Shown piece by piece: positions 41,617 through 52,370 of a stretch of DNA of 64,000 nucleotides. The position numbers and the translations under genes were made by a program. Numbering within the stretch: the first letter of the stretch is position 1; each line of letters begins with the position of its first letter. Source of the DNA: Neoscytalidium dimidiatum. Its lineage: Eukaryota > Ascomycota > Dothideomycetes > Botryosphaeriales > Botryosphaeriaceae. Location: NCBI GenBank assembly GCA_037367355.1, contig CM074702.1, forward strand, positions 1,178,001 through 1,242,000, read 5' to 3'. Under the pieces are notes generated by a model. The model did no database searches, was not told where the DNA came from, and saw nothing but the letters and a program-made list of their open reading frames with translations.

Positions 41617-44098
41617 ATGTTGGGCTCAGATTTGAAAGGACGCTGGCTAAACTGGGCCATCACGGGTAAGCGCACTTGCAGACGGGCTGAAGAACAATTT
41701 ACTGAGCCTATGATTAGCCGCCTCTTGCCAAGGCTTTCTCCTCCTGGGCTACGATCAGTGAGTTTGACAGACATTTTTGTGATGACACCATTTTTCTAAA
41801 GTCTCATTAGGGGTGTCATGAGCGGCATCATCGGGGCAAACAATCAGTTCGGGAATGACTTCAACAGTCCGGATGCCAACATGCAGGGTCTTATTGTATC
41901 AATATACGATGCACGTACTCATCATGTTCTCATTAGGCTTCAGAGAGCTAACAGATCTAGATCGGATGCGCCTTTGGTTCTCTTCTCTCCTTCTTTTTCG
42001 CTGAACACTATGGGAGGAAGAAGATGATTATCGCAGGTGGTTCCACGATGATTCTCGGAACCATCATCCTTGCCTCCTCTACAACAATTGCTCAGCTACT
42101 TGTCGGACGCATCGTCACCGGAATAGTAAGTGGTCTGAGTATGATCTCTGTCCATAATGGGCAGCAAGAGGAACAACCCTTTAGTCCGCAGAAAAAGGGT
42201 ACAGCAGCAGCGAGGGGTCTCTCATTCCGGCTCGTGGGCAGTGTAAGCAGGCGTACGGACGAAAATGTCATCATTCACAATCAATGTCTACGTCCAGACG
42301 ACTGCTTCCACTGCCTGTACGAAGTACCACTTTGCTGTTGTAGTCTTCTTGGAGCCAACTTCCTAGCCATTCCCAGAAGCCATTCACCCTATCACCCACC
42401 CACTATGCCTCTACCCACCCCTACGCGAACTCTTCCTCCAACTGGATCTATACTAATCTTTCCTAGGGAAACGGCTTCAACAGCTCCAACATCCCCGCTT
42501 ACCAATCTGAACTCGCTAAGCCGAAAAACCGCGGCATGCTCCTCAGCGCCCAAGGCACCGTCACGATCGTCGGCCTCTGCATAGCCTACTGGATGGACTT
42601 CGGCCTGAGCTACGTTGATGGCCCTATTCAATGGCGATGGCCGATCGCCTTCCAAGCCTTCTTCGCCATCTGTCTCGTCCTCCAGATGCTGCCCCTGCCC
42701 GAGACCCCGCGCTTCCTGATCGAAAAGGACCGCAGCGCCGAGGCCGCCGACGTGCTCGCCAGGCTCGACAGCACGACAATAGATGACATGGAGATCGTCG
42801 AGATGGTGCAGACCATCCAGGTGTCCATCGAGAAGGAGACGCGTGGCGGCCCGTTCCAGTACAAGGAACTCATCCAGGGCGGGCCCATGGGCAACTTCAG
42901 ACGCATTTGCCTCTGCCTCGCCGTCAACGTAATGCAACAATTTACAGGAAGTAATATGGTCAACTATTTTGCTCCAACGGTCTACGAGCAGAATATGCAT
43001 TTAAGCCGGACGATGTCGTTGATCCTCGGTGGTTGCACTTCGTTGACGTACCTGGTGGGCAGTTTCATCCCCCTTTGGGTAAGTCGTGGCCGATTCCCCC
43101 ACCAAAACCGTCTCCCCCAAGACGAAAGAACACCCAAAGATGAAAGAGAAGAAGTAAAAATAAAAAAAAAAAAAGAAAAGTATTAAAGAAACTAATTATC
43201 GATATCGTGGGAAAATAGACTGTCGACCGCTTCGGCCGCCGCGCCCTTCTGATGTTCAGCGCCGCAGGACTCTGCCTGTGCTTCTCGCTCGCCTCGATCC
43301 TGCTCTCGACCGGCAAGCAGTCCAACGCCTACGGCGCCACCGCCATGGTCTTCCTCTTCCAGATCTTCCTCGGCATCGGCTGGCTGCCTATCCCTTGGTT
43401 CTACCCATCGGAGGTCACAACGACGCGGATCCGCTCCAAGGGGCAGGCGCTCGGCTCGTTCATCAACGTAAGTGAAACCCTCTAGACCATAGTGAGTGGA
43501 GAAGTGGAAACCAGCCTTCGGCCTACAGCGAAGACACCGCATGGGCATCAAGCCTTCCGCGCATCTCCGCCACGGGCAGCCGAAGCAGTCGACCGGACAT
43601 GAAAGCGACCACTTTCGTGCGACACCTACGTCCGGACGACAGCTTCGACTCCCCACCAGGCCTCGCCACATCGCAGTCCGAAGCGTGCTTTTTTTTTTTT
43701 TTGCACTCCACCATGCTTCCACCTCAGCGGCAAGAGAAAGGAAGGGCTAACGTGTCGTGGTACAGTGGATGTGCGTCTTCACGGTCGTGCAAATCACGCC
43801 CATCGCGACGCAGAACATCCAGTGGCGCACCTTCGTCATCTTCGCCGTCTTCTGCGCGCTCTGGGTCCCCATCGTCTACTGCTTCTTCCCGGAGACCAAC
43901 GGCCTCGAGCTCGAGGACCTGGACTACCTGTTCGTCCAGGGCGGCGTCACCGGCGGCGTGTGGAGCTCCAAGGGCGGCCGCACGGTGCAGCGGAGGATGG
44001 GCAGAGAGGAGGCGGGCGTGGAGGGCGGCGGGTTCGGGAAGGAGGTGGTGGAGGGGAAGGAGATTGAGGAGGAGGTGAAGGAGGAGGTGAAGACTTGA
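41617..44098 (+). CDS. MFS hexose transporter
   Basis: Seven exons join in phase: 41617-41665, 41733-41757 (25 nt), 41811-41910, 41961-42125, 42467-43078, 43219-43467 and 43766-44098. The product is 510 aa. The sugar-porter signatures are present: FLLLGYDQGVMSG in TM1, IGCAFGSLLSFFFAEHYGRKK (motif A region), NIPAYQSELAKPKNRG, PETPRFLIEK, then TVDRFGRRALLM, WLPIPWFYPSEVTTTRIRSKG and FFPETNGLELED (PETxGxxLE-type motif). It should import hexoses at the plasma membrane. The intron after SIYD (41911-41960) uses GC rather than GT as donor; I found no GT-AG alternative that keeps frame. Introns 42126-42466 (341 nt) and 43468-43765 (298 nt) each contain a foldback repeat. The convergent neighbour encodes a Zn2Cys6 regulator. 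Confidence 0.92.
42236..42316. repeat. Foldback (MITE-like) repeat, copy D, in a transporter intron
   Basis: The left arm begins GGGCAGTGTAAGCAGGCG and the right arm ends GACTGCTTCCACTGCC, its near reverse complement. The CCGG-equivalent centres (ACGG at 42255-42258, CCAG at 42294-42297) are 39 bp apart, as in the other full copies. It lies inside the 341-nt intron 42126-42466 of the hexose transporter gene. Confidence 0.75.
43574..43654. repeat. Foldback (MITE-like) repeat, copy C, in a transporter intron
   Basis: The left arm is GGGCAGCCGAAGCAGTCG and the right arm GTCCGGACGACAGCTTCGAC, inverted relative to each other. The CCGG centres (43593-43596 and 43632-43635) are 39 bp apart. It lies inside the 298-nt intron 43468-43765 of the hexose transporter. 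The arms are more diverged than in copies A and B. Confidence 0.75.
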
Positions 44099-44511
44099 GG
44101 AGAGTGGGGAGCGGAGGGGCTTCGTGGAGGTTGATGAAGGTGGCGTGGGTTTGTAACGGAATGGTTGCTGGTGAGTGTGTGTACAGTACAAACCACTCGC
44201 TCGAAATAGATAGCGAAGCCGCAAAGTATGCCCAAGCAAATGGATTCATGAGACGTTGTCTCATGTGTATAGATAATGCTACTTTCTTACGAGACGAGGC
44301 AGTCTCGTAATTGCGTTGAATATGGACAGAGGAAAACCATGACTATGCCTGTAGATGTTCAAAAGGCAAAAGATGCTTGTAGCACCGCATACATTCCCTG
44401 AGAAATGAATAGGTATTCTGTTAACATGCGTCTACATATACAATCATGAGATTCATTTCAACGGCAGTGCCATACAGTACTCTGGCACACCTTTCCAAAA
44501 GTGTCCTCCAT
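44099..44511. other. Convergent 3' flanks
   Basis: This is the tail-to-tail space between the hexose transporter and the Zn2Cys6 regulator. It contains a short imperfect repeat around GAGACG..CTCATG (44249-44310). No gene is seen. Confidence 0.45.
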
Positions 44512-47060
44512 CTACCTTCCGGTCGTTGTCCCCTGCGCCGCCTCCGTCCACGATGTCCAATCGAAATCCACTGCCGCGCCCCAATCCCCATACCCCTCCT
44601 CCCACAAATTAACATCGCCCGTATACTGCATTCCAGGCAACGCGGCATCGATATCGAACGGCTGCATCATCCCATCCGGCAGCGGCGGCTGCGTCTGCGA
44701 CTGCGTCTGCAGGGGCACCTCACCGACAGGCAGCGAACCGCCATCCACCGGTAGCCCGGGCGACGTCTGCATGGGAGGAGGAGGATGAGGTACGGGATCG
44801 GTTGCTGCATCGGGGCCGGCAGTTGTCATGCCGCGCAGCTTGATGAGCAGCTCGTGGCGGGCTCGGATGTGGCCGTTGCCCTTCTCGGCCATGCCGCGCA
44901 GGACGTCGAGCGCCTTTTCCATGGCGGCGTAGTCGCGCTCGGAGAAGGGGAAGGCCAGGTTGGCCATTACCAGGACGATGGCAGCGGAGAAGATGTGCTC
45001 GCCGTCCATGAAACCGTAGGTGGCTAATTGGAATGTTGTTAGGAGGGGGTTTCTTCTTCTTATTGAAGTTGGCTGGTGTCAGGGGATGTCGAGTGTGCTT
45101 ACCGACGAGGTTCTGCTTGGCGGCTGCGTACATCATTGTCGTGCTGTCTCGAGCTGCTGCTACGCAGGCTTCGATTACGGCGATGGTGGTTGTGGAGAGG
45201 CCGCTTCGCCAGTCTTTCTCCTTTTCACTGGCGAGGTTGGCGAGGCGGCGTTGGACAACACGGAATAATAGGGGGCGGGCGGTCATGTTGATGCATTGAT
45301 AGTAATGTAGAAAGACGGAGACGGACTCGCGGTAGATGTCTCCGTCAAGGCGTGATGCGTCGAATTGTAATTCTCGTGGAAGGTCTCGTCGCCAGTTGTT
45401 CAGGTCGGTCATGATGTTATACACGGATGTTACGAGACTAGAGCCAGTCTTGGGACTCTTCCTGTAAATTCCTGAGAACGTGAGCTTCTATGTTTGTTGC
45501 TGAGAATGCGCCATTTTCCCTCGTACCTTTCATGATTTTTCCGAGGATTCTGGAAAGCTCAGTATAGTGGAGCAGGACAGTCGCAGGGCCTACTTCTGGC
45601 TCATGTGGTAATCTTGATGGAGGCAGTACTCCGATATCTTCATCGAGGATAGTAATTGGATTTCCAGACTTGGCACACAGGATTCTAGCATGATCAGTTG
45701 CGAGGTCGGAGTTGTTCGTTGACGGTGACTCACCTGTCCATCGAATACACTGACCACCATAAGCGCCGTCGGTGCTCTCTCGTCGCCTCGTCCAAATCTG
45801 GGTCGACTATCTCCTGATGCAGGCCGAGCGATATGGCCATACGTAATGCGAGTCCGATCTGTTTTTTGTTAGTGGGGTCCTGGATCGGATGGCGTGGATT
45901 GCCCTACGTAGAGAAACGCAGCATCACGGCGGTTGAGGTTCTGCATAAAGTACCCAACAAGTGAAAGGACTTCTACGAAAAGCACAGAGCCCTCATCATG
46001 AATGTCAGGCAGGTATTGCAGGGCCTGCATAAAGTAGTCGAATCCCGGTGGACCATCATGACCGTCCCACTGATTCACGCTGTACAGCTGGCCATAAGCA
46101 AGAATGACCAGCACCTGGCAGTATTCGAGGCACGCTTCACGGTCAGAGAGGTCTGGGGTGTGATTATAGGCCTTCTCGAGTCTTTCATCAAAGACCCGCG
46201 GTTCAACGAATGAGAATATCGTGCCAATGTATGTAAACTGGGCGTGGTATAGCCTCTTAGCAAAGTCACGAGGAGGTAACTTTGGCACATCGGCAACGGA
46301 AGGGCGTCTCTTCGGCCATGCCGCTGGATTGTATGTTGGGTATTGGACTTCGATGGACAGATCTTGGTCAATTCGTCTGAACGTCTCAAAGAAGCTACGA
46401 AGTCTGAGACCGAAGCTCGTAGAAGAAGAGTTTCCGAGGTAGTCTGGAGCATGGTCTGAGTGATGGGTTGATTTATGAGGGGAGAGGACAGCTTACGTCT
46501 CTGGCCTGAAGGAGTGATAACCAAATGGGTCATCCCATCCGTGAGCGGGTTATCGTCGAAGGGGTCAGCTTCACTTTCCTCGTCGACAGTTGAGGATGTG
46601 GGAACTGAAGCTGCAACAGGAGAAGTGGTAGGAGGGTTTCCGGCTGTCTATACCATGAGCTCAAGCGAGTAGGGGCATTTGTGAATAACAACTTGCATTC
46701 GTAGGCCCTCAGGCGGGACTCCAAGTCGCGCAGATAACTGTGGCAATGAGCAGACGAAGAGGGGCCGTGAGGAACCAGAGTGCGCGTACTACTCAGGGAC
46801 AGGAATTTTGCGCTCGTGCTCAAGGTAGACACACTCGTGGTCGCCGGCAACGCAGGTCCTACATCGGGGAATCTCGCCGCTGCACTTGGTCTTCCTGCCT
46901 CTGCAGCGCTTGCATCTGCCAAGCTTGGGTCAGAAATGGTGTGTCATGAAAACTGGACAAACAAGCTTGGGTCTTACGCCAACGAAGTTCTGCGGTAGGG
47001 ATCACTAACTCTCTGAGACTGCCGGTCACGGGTGTGGGCGCGGTGCTTTGCTGAAGACAT
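44512..47060 (-). CDS. Zn(II)2Cys6 fungal-specific transcription factor
   Basis: The start is ATG 47060 (MSSAKHRAHTRDRQSQ). Exon 1 runs to 46978, the intron is 46916-46977 (GTAAGA...GGCAG), exon 2 is 46915-46793 and the intron is 46738-46792; further exons continue to the stop at 44512. The first junction assembles the zinc cluster A-CKRCRGRKTKC-SGEIPRC-RTCVAGDHEC (CX2CX6CX6CX2CX6C). The second joins it to a short coiled coil, DYLRDLESRLRAYE, typical of dimeric binders of paired CGG triplets. The middle-homology domain (Fungal_trans) follows: PKLPPRDFAKRLYHAQFTYIG, then DREACLEYCQVLVILAYGQ, then GYFMQNLNRRDAAFLYVG and a YRESVSVFLHYY segment. The C-terminus is Pro/Gln-rich and ends SWTEAAQGTTTGR. 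It is divergent from a permease gene and convergent with a sugar transporter, so control of one of these is a reasonable guess. Middle exon borders (45425-45868) are approximate. Confidence 0.88.
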
Positions 47061-47813
47061 GATACAAGACGGAGCAGTGGATGGTCGCAGTGGGTCCGTG
47101 TGCGGGGACCGGGTCTGGGCCTCTAAACTATGCCGGGGCAGCAGGAGGCTCAAGTCGCATGGCAGGCGCGCGAACAGCCAGGCTGAAAAGCTAGTGGAAG
47201 TGGGATCCGATCAGCGGTGGTTGCAGGCATCAGCAGCGTCTCGGGGGCGGGCTTGCGGTTAGTGGCTAAGTTACTCCGTGGGTTGCAGGTGGGCAAGTTG
47301 CGCCGCCGCTTCAGGCCGACCGACGCGAGCAAGGCTAATCACCACCGAGCCGACTCCGCTCTCCACCCACTCGCCCTCCACTCACCCGCCGCCCGTCTCG
47401 CATGAAACCTGCCCGCCCGCTCGCTTTCCCCTCCCGACCGCACACGACGCTGCTGTTTCTCTTCAGCTGCACTCTGACGTCGCATTGCTCTGTCGGCCTC
47501 CTCTTCCGTGCACGACGCCCGGAGTGACTCTGCGCACAAGGCTGGGCGTTTATCACGTCGCACGATGCGGTGACGTCGGGACGACCAGGAGGGCTGCTTA
47601 TCGCCCGGCCTGACTACACACGGATGCACATCCCGATCTATCAAATCAATCGTCATGAATCTGCCCGTTTCTGTGTGTACCGAATATACGTACCAAAATG
47701 ATAGCCCGCCACCCACCCCTGCTGCCTCCCCTGTAAAATAAAGATGCCCACTAATCCAACGTCCCTCGCGCCATCCCGTTGCTCCACCACTCCTCCGGCC
47801 TCGAGAAGTCACC
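47061..47813. promoter_or_regulatory. Shared divergent promoter of regulator and permease
   Basis: This 753-bp space separates the start codons of the Zn2Cys6 regulator (-) and the allantoate-type permease (+). It contains several CGG/CCG triplets but no pair I can assign as an operator. AAAATAAAG near 47735 is a weak TATA-like element about 80 nt upstream of the permease ATG. Open frames here are shadows. Confidence 0.5.
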
Positions 47814-49608
47814 ATGGAGAACCCATCGCAGGATGTTGAGTCCAAGTCGCCCGTCTACGATGGCAAGCATGCCAATCAAGACGCCGGGAGCAATGCGGAG
47901 TCCGGCGAGGTCGACTTGCACATCGATCCTGCGAAGGAGACGAAGCTACTGGCAAAGCTCGATCTTGCATTCACCCCGGTGATTATGCTTGTCTACTTGG
48001 TGGGCCTCTCATGGATACGAGGAACCGCGGAGCTCATGCTAATGTGAATACAGTCTTGTTTCCTCGATCGCTCCAATATTGGTATGAACCTTCTTCGCTG
48101 AAGAACTCCCCCCGGGTGGCAATCCGCTGACACCGCCTTAGGAAATGTCAGGACGGCTGGAATGCCTGAAGACATAGGAGCTGATTCCCAGGAATTCTCC
48201 ACCGCAGTCTCCATTTTCTACGCCACATACGTTGCGTTCGAGACTCCGTGGGCTGTTCTCCTGAAGAAGCTGACTCCTCGCCTGCTCATGACCAGTCTCT
48301 GCGTTGTCTGGTCGTTGGTCACCATCTTCTCTGGCTTCATCCAGAATATCGGGGGTCTCTACGCAACTAGATTGATCCTCGGTGCCTGCGAAGGTGGTCT
48401 TTTCCCTGGCCTCAATCTCTACCTGACGATGGTCTACCGGCGTGAGGAGCAGGCCAAGCGCGTCTCCTACCTCTTTGTGTGCACCGCGATTGCCGGTGCT
48501 TTTGGAGGTCTGCTTGCGTATGCAATTCTTCACATGGATGGTGTCGGGAATTACGCTGGCTGGAGGCATGTGAAGCTCCTGTTTGCCCATTTCGCAAGTG
48601 CTGACTTTTCATCAGATGGGTCTACATCATTGAAGGAATTTTCAGCGTCCTTGTGGCTTTCGTCGTTTGGTTTGGTCTACCGAATGATCCCTCGAATGCC
48701 TATTTTCTTAACGTCGAGGAGAAGGAGTTAATGCGCGTTCGTGCTGTTCAACGTCAAGCCTACATGGGCAGTGAGGAGTTTGACTGGAATGAAGTTAAGC
48801 TTGCTCTTGTCGACCCGAAGGTCTACCTGAGGTAAGAACAGGAGCGAGTTCCAACAATTCTCAGCGCTGACTGCAATAGCGGTGCCATCCAGTTCTGCCA
48901 GGACATCCTACTCTACGGTTTCAGTACTTTCCTACCATCCATCATCAAGGGCATGGGCTACAACACTCTTCAGTCTCAGTACCTGACCATTCCTGTGTAC
49001 ATCTTTGGCGGAATTGCATTCCTAAGCTTTGCCTACGTATCAGACAAGCTGCGAATTCGTGGTCCGGTGAGTGGATCTTGCCAATTTAGACTCATCTGAG
49101 GTTCCCTGAGCTAACCAAAATAGTTCGTTTTCTTCGCAAATATCTTCGGCATTGTCGGATACATCCTCCTTCTTACCGATACTCCAGAAGGAGTCAAGTT
49201 CTTCGCAACTTTCCTCTGCGCCATTGCAGTCTACAATGGTCCTGGATTGAACCTGACTTGGCTAAACGTTAATGTCGCGCCTCACTACAGGCGTGCCACA
49301 GCCATTGGTTTCCAGCAGACAATCGGCAACACTGCCGGTGTTGTCGCAGGCCAGATCTACCGTACCGCTCCGTACAAATTGGGCAATGCGTGAGCGCCTC
49401 TCTTCAAAGATTTGCTGCCACATCTGCTAATGTATATGGCAGGTTCTCCCTGGGTGCTCTTTGCGTCAGCCAGCTCCTTATCATTGGCAAATACCTCTAC
49501 ATCAAAAGGTGCAACGACGAGAAGAAGAAGATTGCTAGCGGAGAGATGGAAGACACGAGAAAGATCAAGACCGGAGACCGTGCGCTTGATTTCGAGTATC
49601 ACTTGTAA
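47814..49608 (+). CDS. MFS anion:cation symporter, allantoate permease (Dal5)-like
   Basis: ATG 47814 has a good context (CACCATGG). Several short introns are removed: near 48001-48051 (restoring YLSCFLDRSNIGN), near 48081-48140, near 48570-48614 (W/VYIIEGIFS), near 48832-48879, near 49065-49123 and near 49390-49441. The protein is about 490 aa with 12 TM segments. Signatures of the ACS family are clear: SCFLDRSNIGN in TM1, GACEGGLFPGLNLYLTMVYRREEQAKR between TM3 and TM4, YIIEGIFSVLVAF, FCQDILLYGFSTFLPSIIKGMGY and YNGPGLNLTWLNVNVAPHYRRATAIG. Relatives carry allantoate, nicotinate, pantothenate or other carboxylates with protons; the substrate here is unknown. It shares a divergent promoter with the Zn2Cys6 regulator and is convergent with the D-glutamate cyclase-family gene. 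Confidence 0.9.
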
Positions 49609-49935
49609 GGGCTTGTGGCTTGATCAGCCTGCTACGAGACTTGAATAGATTTTAAGAAGGTGATCTATTGGATGATTTCATTGTGTTTTCAAGCAGCACC
49701 GAAGTCTCATCATGCTGCACTGCGGTACAAGATTCATCGAATTTAAACCTGGACAAAATGAACCAGCCATTGACAAACGTGAAGCAAGGTACGCAATACA
49801 TTCCCATTAAAATGCTAGAAAGCATGCTTGTTCTTCCAGACCTGCCTGCCTTCGCGCAAGTTCAGCAGCGCCCGTCCCTCAACAATTTCTCTACTTTCTC
49901 ACTCCACCTCCTCCCCCCTCCCCTTCCCTCCATTT
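49609..49935. other. Convergent 3' flanks, no gene seen
   Basis: This is a short region between permease and cyclase-family genes, C/T-rich from about 49890 on the plus strand. Confidence 0.45.
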
Positions 49936-50887
49936 TCACTTCTCAAACACATCCCCATCCTTCACATCCAACACCAACATATGCCCCGGCGCATGCCCCA
50001 TCACCGTCCCCTCCAGTCCGGCCCGCATCACCGCCTCCTGCGGCGTGACCCCACACCCCCAGAACACGGGCACATTCTCCTCATCCCCGAACACCAGCTC
50101 CCCGCCGTCCTCCGTCACCGGCGCCTCCCCCCAGTCAGGCCTGTTCACGTCCTCGATCCCCAGCGCGGCCAGCGCGTCCCAGCCCCACGCGATCGGCTCG
50201 CCGTGCGTGGCCACGTACGGCCGCGTGACGGCGCGCACCTCGTCGACGCGGCGCGCCGGGTACGGCCGCATGGACACGACGTACGTGGCGGAGCCGGCGA
50301 AGGCGCCGGCCGGGCAGAGCGGCAGCGCCGTGCGGTACATGGGCACGACGCGCGCGAGGGAGGTGTGGCGCGGGGTCAGGCCGGCGGCGGCGAGGGCCGC
50401 CTCGAAGCTGTAGCTGCAGCCGATCAGGAAGGCGGCGTGGTCGGCCGTCCAGTGCGATCTGATGTCGCTGATGTGGGATTCGGTGAGTGTGCCATCTCTG
50501 CGTTTTTTTTTTGTCAGTTTTTTTTTTTTTTGGTTTTTGCTTGGATTGAGGGAGGGAACAGCACTTGTACACCATGTATCGCGGCGCGTCCGTCCGGATG
50601 TCGAGCCCTTTCGCCAGCGCGTCGTCGCTCACGCCGTCCAGCCAGGATTTGAGGCTGTTGTAGTCGCCGACGGAGGCGGATTCGGCGAGGAGCGGGCAGG
50701 GCACGGGGTTGCGTTTGCAGAGGAGGCGGAAGTCGGAGGCGTAGCGTGAGGGGAGCACGATCAGGTTGGCTTGCAGGTGGTCGGGCGCCAGGCCGGACGT
50801 GGAGAGGATGGTGTTGGCGCGCGCGGCAGCACGCGCGGAGAGCCCGGTGGGGTGTGTGTTTGGTGTTGTGGTGGGAAGGGAGCCCAT
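49936..50887 (-). CDS. D-glutamate cyclase / DUF1445 family protein
   Basis: Exons 50887-50565 and 50497-49936 join across a 67-nt intron (50498-50564, GTGCTG...ACGCAG), giving 294 aa. The protein matches the DUF1445 (D-glutamate cyclase-like, putative hydro-lyase) family from end to end: LAPDHLQANLIVLPSRYASDF near the N-terminus, then CPLLAESASVGDY, then DIRTDAPRYMVYK and HAAFLIGCSYSFEAALAAAGL. VSMRPYPARRVDEVRAVTRP follows, then VFWGCGVTPQEAVMRAGLEG and the terminal GHAPGHMLVLDVKDG. Family members are thought to convert D-glutamate to 5-oxo-D-proline or act on related acids. The adjacent anion permease makes a small uptake-and-use unit possible, but this is inference. The intron polypyrimidine tract contains poly-T runs of about 8 and 14. 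Confidence 0.87.
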
Positions 50888-51621
50888 GGTTCTGCTGCTA
50901 CGGCTGTATTGTGGTAGTGGTGGAGATGGTGGTGTGGTGCTGGTGGCGGTTATTCACGAGTTTGCTTCACAGTCGTAGATCATGAAAATTGGAATTTCTG
51001 GAGCTATGTACTATCGTTCTTGGTAAGTTTCGCCACTGCAGGATGCGATTGTCTGGGAGGAGTGAGGTGTGTGGAACGCCTCCCGGTCGCCGTCTGTACT
51101 GCCCTATCGGCTTGGTGATACGATCCGATAAGCACCTTCGGCAAGCCACGCCGAAGGCCACGGCAGGGGTAACGAGATTCGAAACCAGAGAAAAAACATG
51201 GTAGTGGGGGCCGCATTCGCCAATCATGCGACCGCGTCTGAGAATCCCGGTGAGATCAACGGCGGGGTAGAAGGTGTTTGGTGGGGTCTGGCCGGATGCT
51301 ATGAGCCGATAGGATTATAGTAGATGTCAGAAGAAATCATACTTCAAACCGTGGCATAACTTGCGTAGGCAGCTGAAGCAGTCGTCCGGATGTGGATGTC
51401 ACCAGCCATGCACGACATTCACGTCCGGACGACTGCTTCAACTGCTCATGCAAGCTCTGTTTCGGGTTGGAGGGTTATACAAATCTTCTGCCGCCTGCTG
51501 TGATGCTATATTATCCTTTTATCTCTCCGTCGAGGAAAATTCTCTTGTCTATACAAACAAGACGATTTCTACATACTACAGTCTCATTAGCATCTCGGCC
51601 ATCCTATGATCTGGTAATAAC
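50888..51621. other. Intergenic; carries foldback repeat copy A
   Basis: This region holds the promoter of the D-glutamate cyclase-family gene and the 3' flank of the GST locus. The foldback element (51361-51453) lies 169 bp past the GST stop. No gene is seen; short frames on both strands lack support. Confidence 0.5.
51361..51453. repeat. Foldback (MITE-like) repeat, copy A
   Basis: Two 40-bp arms (51361-51400 and 51414-51453) are 34/40 complementary around a 13-nt loop (ACCAGCCATGCAC). All six mismatches are transitions. The core is TGAAGCAGTCGTCCGGA on the left and GTCCGGACGACTGCTTCA on the right, with CCGG centres 39 bp apart. No clear target-site duplication is visible. Confidence 0.9.
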
Positions 51622-52370
51622 TTACTGGTGTCCGGTCTTCTGCACAGCCCTCCTATACGAAGGCACTTCTTCGCATCTCTTCAGCCACGATTCCGTCTTC
51701 GGCCACCTTTTCCCCTTCGTCCCTAGCTCTCTTGAAAATATGTACGAGATGCTGAACTGCATCATAACGTCCGCAGCCGTGACACTGTCCCCAACCAGGA
51801 ACTTCGATCCGCTCTCCGACAGGTCCTTCTCAATCCAGTCCAGGTCGTTTTGCACATTTCCACTCATCGCGTCCTCCATCTGCGCCAGCCCTTCCTTGGG
51901 CGCGTCGTCTGGATAGAACCAGCGCGCATAGACGATAGCCAGACAGTGCAGCATGAACGTCGCTTCGGCTGCGTGCACCCATTGGATTATCTTAACATGC
52001 GAGGCATCGTCTGCCTTGGCAATTAGACGGCTGCTTTTGTCGTATTTATCACAAAGGTACCTTTCCGGATATATTTCAGCTCCCGCCCCAGTCGCTCGCG
52101 AGTACCACGCAGAAAGCTGCCACTGGAACAGGCTAATCCCTCCTCAGGTCTGGTTGCAAACTCACTCGTTGATAGCACCGCTCTCGTGGATAGTCACGTC
52201 TCCGTCACGGAGAGATGGGAACTTTCCGAGCGGACTGCAACCGGCGGCGCCTTCTGCTTCTCCGTCCTCTCCCAGACTTTGACGTCGTAGTCTAGTCCAA
52301 GCTCTTCGAGCAGCCAGGCTGTGCGGATGCTGCGCGAGACTTGGAGAAAGTAGAGGGTAATGGGCGCCAT
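51622..52370 (-). pseudogene. Glutathione S-transferase with internal frameshift
   Basis: From ATG 52370 the N-terminal thioredoxin fold is clear: MAPITLYFLQVSRSIRTAWL, then LEELGLDYDVKVWERTEKQK. Directly after KAPP (about 52250) the frame must change to read GCSPLGKFPSLRDGDVTIHE, the expected continuation. Residues normally between (an E-x-K-x-x-x segment) are missing, so a small deletion rather than one miscalled base is likely. After an intron (donor GTGAG, acceptor GGAAAG before 52055) the frame is intact: YLCDKYDKSSRLIAKADD, then the helical C-terminal domain with GSKFLVGDSVTAADVMMQFS, ending at 51622. As written, a stop occurs after about 58 codons. No short intron explains the break. 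It would have been a cytosolic GST of the fungal URE2/GTT-like class. Confidence 0.7.
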
